A stretch of 64,000 nt of DNA from Acinetobacter sp. TR3. GTDB taxonomy: Bacteria > Pseudomonadota > Gammaproteobacteria > Pseudomonadales > Moraxellaceae. Below, piece after piece: positions 62,169 to 64,000 of the stretch. A program made the translations under genes and the position numbers. The notes under the pieces were generated by a model. The model was not told where the DNA came from. It saw only the letters and a list, made by a program, of their open reading frames with translations, and did not search any database. The stretch is taken from the NCBI RefSeq assembly GCF_027105055.1, contig NZ_CP114264.1:496001-560000 (forward strand), in the 5' to 3' direction. The stretch's first letter is position 1; the number at the start of each line of letters is the position of its first letter.

Positions 62169-62219
62169 AATGACCACTTACAATTCCATGCCATGCAACT
62201 AGAAAAAGTTGCAGGTTAA
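62169..62219 (+). pseudogene. duplicated 3' tail of fghA
   Basis: The frame ending at 62219 reads NDHLQFHAMQLEKVAG, nearly identical in protein to the end of fghA (DDHLQFHAIQLEKH) but with silent changes in almost every codon, so it is an old or foreign copy. The preceding codons (LTAMLRLINKDMTSGIFEKFDSFGIK) do not match fghA. It lies directly after the cassette-like element and before the terminator. Confidence 0.6.
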
Positions 62220-62250
62220 AAAAAGAAGCTCGATTGAGCTTCTTTTTTAA
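62218..62250. terminator. terminator before the DUF2218 gene
   Basis: AAAAGAAGCTC-gatt-GAGCTTCTTTT, usable in both directions. Confidence 0.85.
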
Positions 62251-62522
62251 TGATGCTGCCATTCAACAATAAACTCTTGTTGTGCCATACGATTTAAATG
62301 ATCAATAACCACCTGTTCTAGACGAGCAACATCTTCTTGCTGATTTTCAATCAATACATCTAAATGCTGTTCTTGTGGTATAAGCGTCACCGTTGCTGTC
62401 GGCATAAAAATTTTTGAGTATGCTTCTGTTTCAGCCACTTCAAATTTATGCTTCCAGTGATTGAGCAAGCGCTTACTAATTCGTTTTGCTTCATCTGTTG
62501 TAATCTGTGTTGTGCTATTCAT
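62247..62522 (-). CDS. DUF2218 family protein
   Basis: A 91-aa soluble protein with the DUF2218 pattern: SKRLLNHWKHKFEVAET (basic helical start), a middle strand ATVTLIP and a conserved LEQVVIDHLNRMAQQEFIVEWQ end. Function unknown, though relatives occur near siderophore-interacting proteins. Single gene, convergent with the cassette region. Confidence 0.7.
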   Translation of the reverse strand: MNSTTQITTDEAKRISKRLLNHWKHKFEVAETEAYSKIFMPTATVTLIPQEQHLDVLIENQQEDVARLEQVVIDHLNRMAQQEFIVEWQHH

Positions 62523-62708
62523 GTCTTAAGGTCATATTCTACTTTTTTCATTGTTAAAAATAACAAAATCATCTGAGATTAAAAATAGTATTCATGCAAC
62601 GTGATGTTGCAAGTTTGCAATGCTGTAATAATGACTTTGTAACAAACCTAAGTGCGATGAATTTGCTATAATCTCCAGATTATTTTCTTAGAGTTTGCCA
62701 GGTCACCC

Positions 62709-63395
62709 ATGTCCAAGCCTTATTTAATTGCTCCTTCGATTTTATCTGCTGATTTTGCACGTTTAGGTGAAGATGTAGAAAAGGTTCTAGCTGCGGGTGC
62801 AGACGTTGTGCATTTTGATGTGATGGATAACCATTATGTACCAAACCTTACTTTTGGTGCGGGCATCTGTAAAGCATTAAAAAGCTATGGAATTAAAGCA
62901 CCGATTGATGTGCATCTGATGGTTTCTCCAGTTGATCGTATGATCGGTGATTTCTTGGAAGCAGGTGCAGACATTATTACGTTCCATCCAGAAGCAACAG
63001 ATCATATTGATCGTTCTTTACAACTGATTAAGGCAGGTGGTGCAAAAGCGGGTTTAGTGTTTAACCCAGCAACGCCGTTACATTATCTGGATTATGTTTT
63101 GGATAAAGTTGATCAAATCCTGTTAATGAGCGTAAACCCTGGTTTCGGTGGGCAAAAATTTATTCCAATGACCTTGGAAAAATTGCGTCAAGCGCGTCAA
63201 ATTATTGATGCGAGTGGTCGTGATATTCGTTTAGAAGTTGATGGCGGTGTTGGTCCTGCAAATATCCGTGAGATTGCTGAAGCAGGCGCCGATATGTTTG
63301 TTGCAGGTTCAGCGATTTTTGGTCAACCTGACTATAAAACGGTAATTGATCAAATGCGTGCAGAGTTGGCGAAAGTTGGTGCACCAGAAGTTTAG
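62709..63395 (+). CDS. rpe: ribulose-phosphate 3-epimerase
   Basis: A 228-aa TIM-barrel enzyme of the pentose phosphate pathway interconverting ribulose-5-P and xylulose-5-[33 protein letters not shown] (metal His/Asp), [19 protein letters not shown] and [11 protein letters not shown] are present. It is a single gene. The interval 63396-63762 downstream contains a DnaA-like array and a terminator. Confidence 0.96.
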   Translation: MSKPYLIAPSILSADFARLGEDVEKVLAAGADVVHFDVMDNHYVPNLTFGAGICKALKSYGIKAPIDVHLMVSPVDRMIGDFLEAGADIITFHPEATDHIDRSLQLIKAGGAKAGLVFNPATPLHYLDYVLDKVDQILLMSVNPGFGGQKFIPMTLEKLRQARQIIDASGRDIRLEVDGGVGPANIREIAEAGADMFVAGSAIFGQPDYKTVIDQMRAELAKVGAPEV

Positions 63396-63411
63396 TGTTT
63401 TCATCCTATTT

Positions 63412-63480
63412 TTCACATAAATTTGTGGATAACTCTGTTTATAACTGGGTGGATAACCGTGTTGATAAGCAGGTGGATAA
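63412..63480. repeat. 12-bp-phased array of DnaA-box-like motifs
   Basis: TGTGGATAA (63424), TGTTTATAA (63436), GGTGGATAA (63448), TGTTGATAA (63460) and GGTGGATAA (63472) repeat every 12 bp; a weaker TTCACATAA lies at 63412. On the minus strand they read TTATCCACA-like, the first being a perfect DnaA box. This lies just after rpe. Confidence 0.8.
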
Positions 63481-63537
63481 GGTGTTGTTAAAATAAACAA
63501 AATGATTTCAGTTGTTTATATTCACAGCAAAATGATG

Positions 63538-63568
63538 AAAAAAAGGACAAGTTTTTGTCCTTTTTTTG
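63538..63568 (+). terminator. terminator of rpe
   Basis: AAAAAAAGGACAA-gtt-TTTGTCCTTTTTTTG; an uneven A/T-rich stem. Confidence 0.75.
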
Positions 63569-63675
63569 TGCGCTAAGCGATTTATTTTGCTTTGTTTTTG
63601 CCCATTAGTGATCTGATATTTTATTGTTCAATAAATTGGCAGCTTGGTTATGTAGGTGTGTGAAATTAGCATAAT

Positions 63676-63704
63676 TTGAACATAAAGTAGATTGTGCATA
63701 ACAT
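63676..63704 (+). promoter_or_regulatory. possible promoter of the terminal gene
   Basis: TTGAAC (63676-63681), 17-bp spacer, TAACAT (63699-63704), about 60 bp before the start of the last gene. Confidence 0.3.
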
Positions 63705-63762
63705 AGAAAGAAATTATGCTAAGTAAATCGCATTCATTTGATGATTGATCCAAGGGTATTCA

Positions 63763-64000
63763 GTGCAACTTCATAAACAATACAAGCATTTATGGTTTGT
63801 ATTCCTGATGATATTTTTCATTGGGGGAAGTGGTGTGGCTGTTGCAGAAGTTCAAGAAGTTCGATTGGATCAAAAAACGTCAATAGTGCAAACCATGCCG
63901 TGTCACGATCAGCAAATGATGGATCAACATCATCAAATGCAAATGTCACATGATGTGACCAATATTGTTAAATGCCATGATGGGCAAATGCAAGATCAGC
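63763..64000 (+). CDS. His/Met/Cys-rich exported protein (partial)
   Basis: The frame opens with GTG at 63763 (AGGG upstream) and runs off the window. A signal peptide (LWFVFLMIFFIGGSGVAVA) is followed by a segment with MPCHDQQMMDQHHQMQMSHD and a second KCHDGQMQDQ, so histidines, methionines and CHD motifs alternate. This is typical of periplasmic copper-handling proteins. The family cannot be fixed without the C-terminus; GTG start is likely. Confidence 0.55.
   Translation, partial: MQLHKQYKHLWFVFLMIFFIGGSGVAVAEVQEVRLDQKTSIVQTMPCHDQQMMDQHHQMQMSHDVTNIVKCHDGQMQDQ

Overview
The window is chromosomal DNA from an AT-rich gammaproteobacterium, almost certainly an Acinetobacter species. The reasons are the 16S/23S sequence, the ibaG-murA-hisG-hisD-hisC order followed by a six-gene fil cluster known from Acinetobacter, and the low-GC codon use throughout. 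Most of it is conserved core genome.

Layout. 0-6 kb: end of an ECF-type sigma factor with a coupled small zinc-finger protein, ybaL antiporter, rpmBG, an aldehyde dehydrogenase divergent from a TetR regulator, purU. 6-8 kb: tonB-exbB-exbD behind a likely Fur box. 8-15 kb: msrA, a DUF4105 membrane protein, folA, thyA, a YwqG-like protein, xpt, a DUF3108 protein and an unassigned gene. 15-18.5 kb: a second TonB-type transducer and a siderophore receptor with a strong Fur box. 18.5-22 kb: the leftward miaB-phoH-ybeY operon with an ABM-domain gene. 22-30.6 kb: a lytic transglycosylase, an RNase T2-like protein without catalytic histidines, mdh, small conserved genes, rlmJ, pssA. 30.6-36.4 kb: a complete rRNA operon (16S, tRNA-Ile, tRNA-Ala, 23S, 5S). 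36.5-45.9 kb: an AT-rich orphan gene, rpoN-hpf, ibaG-murA-hisG, a DUF4272 remnant, hisD-hisC, pabB. 46.4-54.7 kb: filABCDEF. 54.7-64 kb: two Nudix genes, a gamma-class carbonic anhydrase-like protein, tsaB-uppP-rsmJ, a membrane C13 (caspase-fold) peptidase overlapping fghA, a probable captured integron gene cassette, rpe, a DnaA-box-like array and the start of a His/Met-rich exported protein.

The most interesting system is fil. It encodes a secreted glycine/asparagine/threonine-rich protein (FilA), a C39-type cysteine peptidase (FilB), a beta-barrel with an N-terminal helical segment (FilC), a FadL-like barrel (FilD), a protein with an SSA tandem repeat (FilE) and a large lipoprotein (FilF). 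The parts list resembles the Fap functional-amyloid export system of Pseudomonas more than a classical pilus. Other points worth following are the RNase T2-like pseudoenzyme, the single gene cassette with a 59-base attC-like end beside a duplicated fghA tail, the 12-bp-phased DnaA-like array after rpe, and a 28-bp perfect palindrome containing an FNR/Anr-type box. All functional statements come from reading the sequence; no database search was run.
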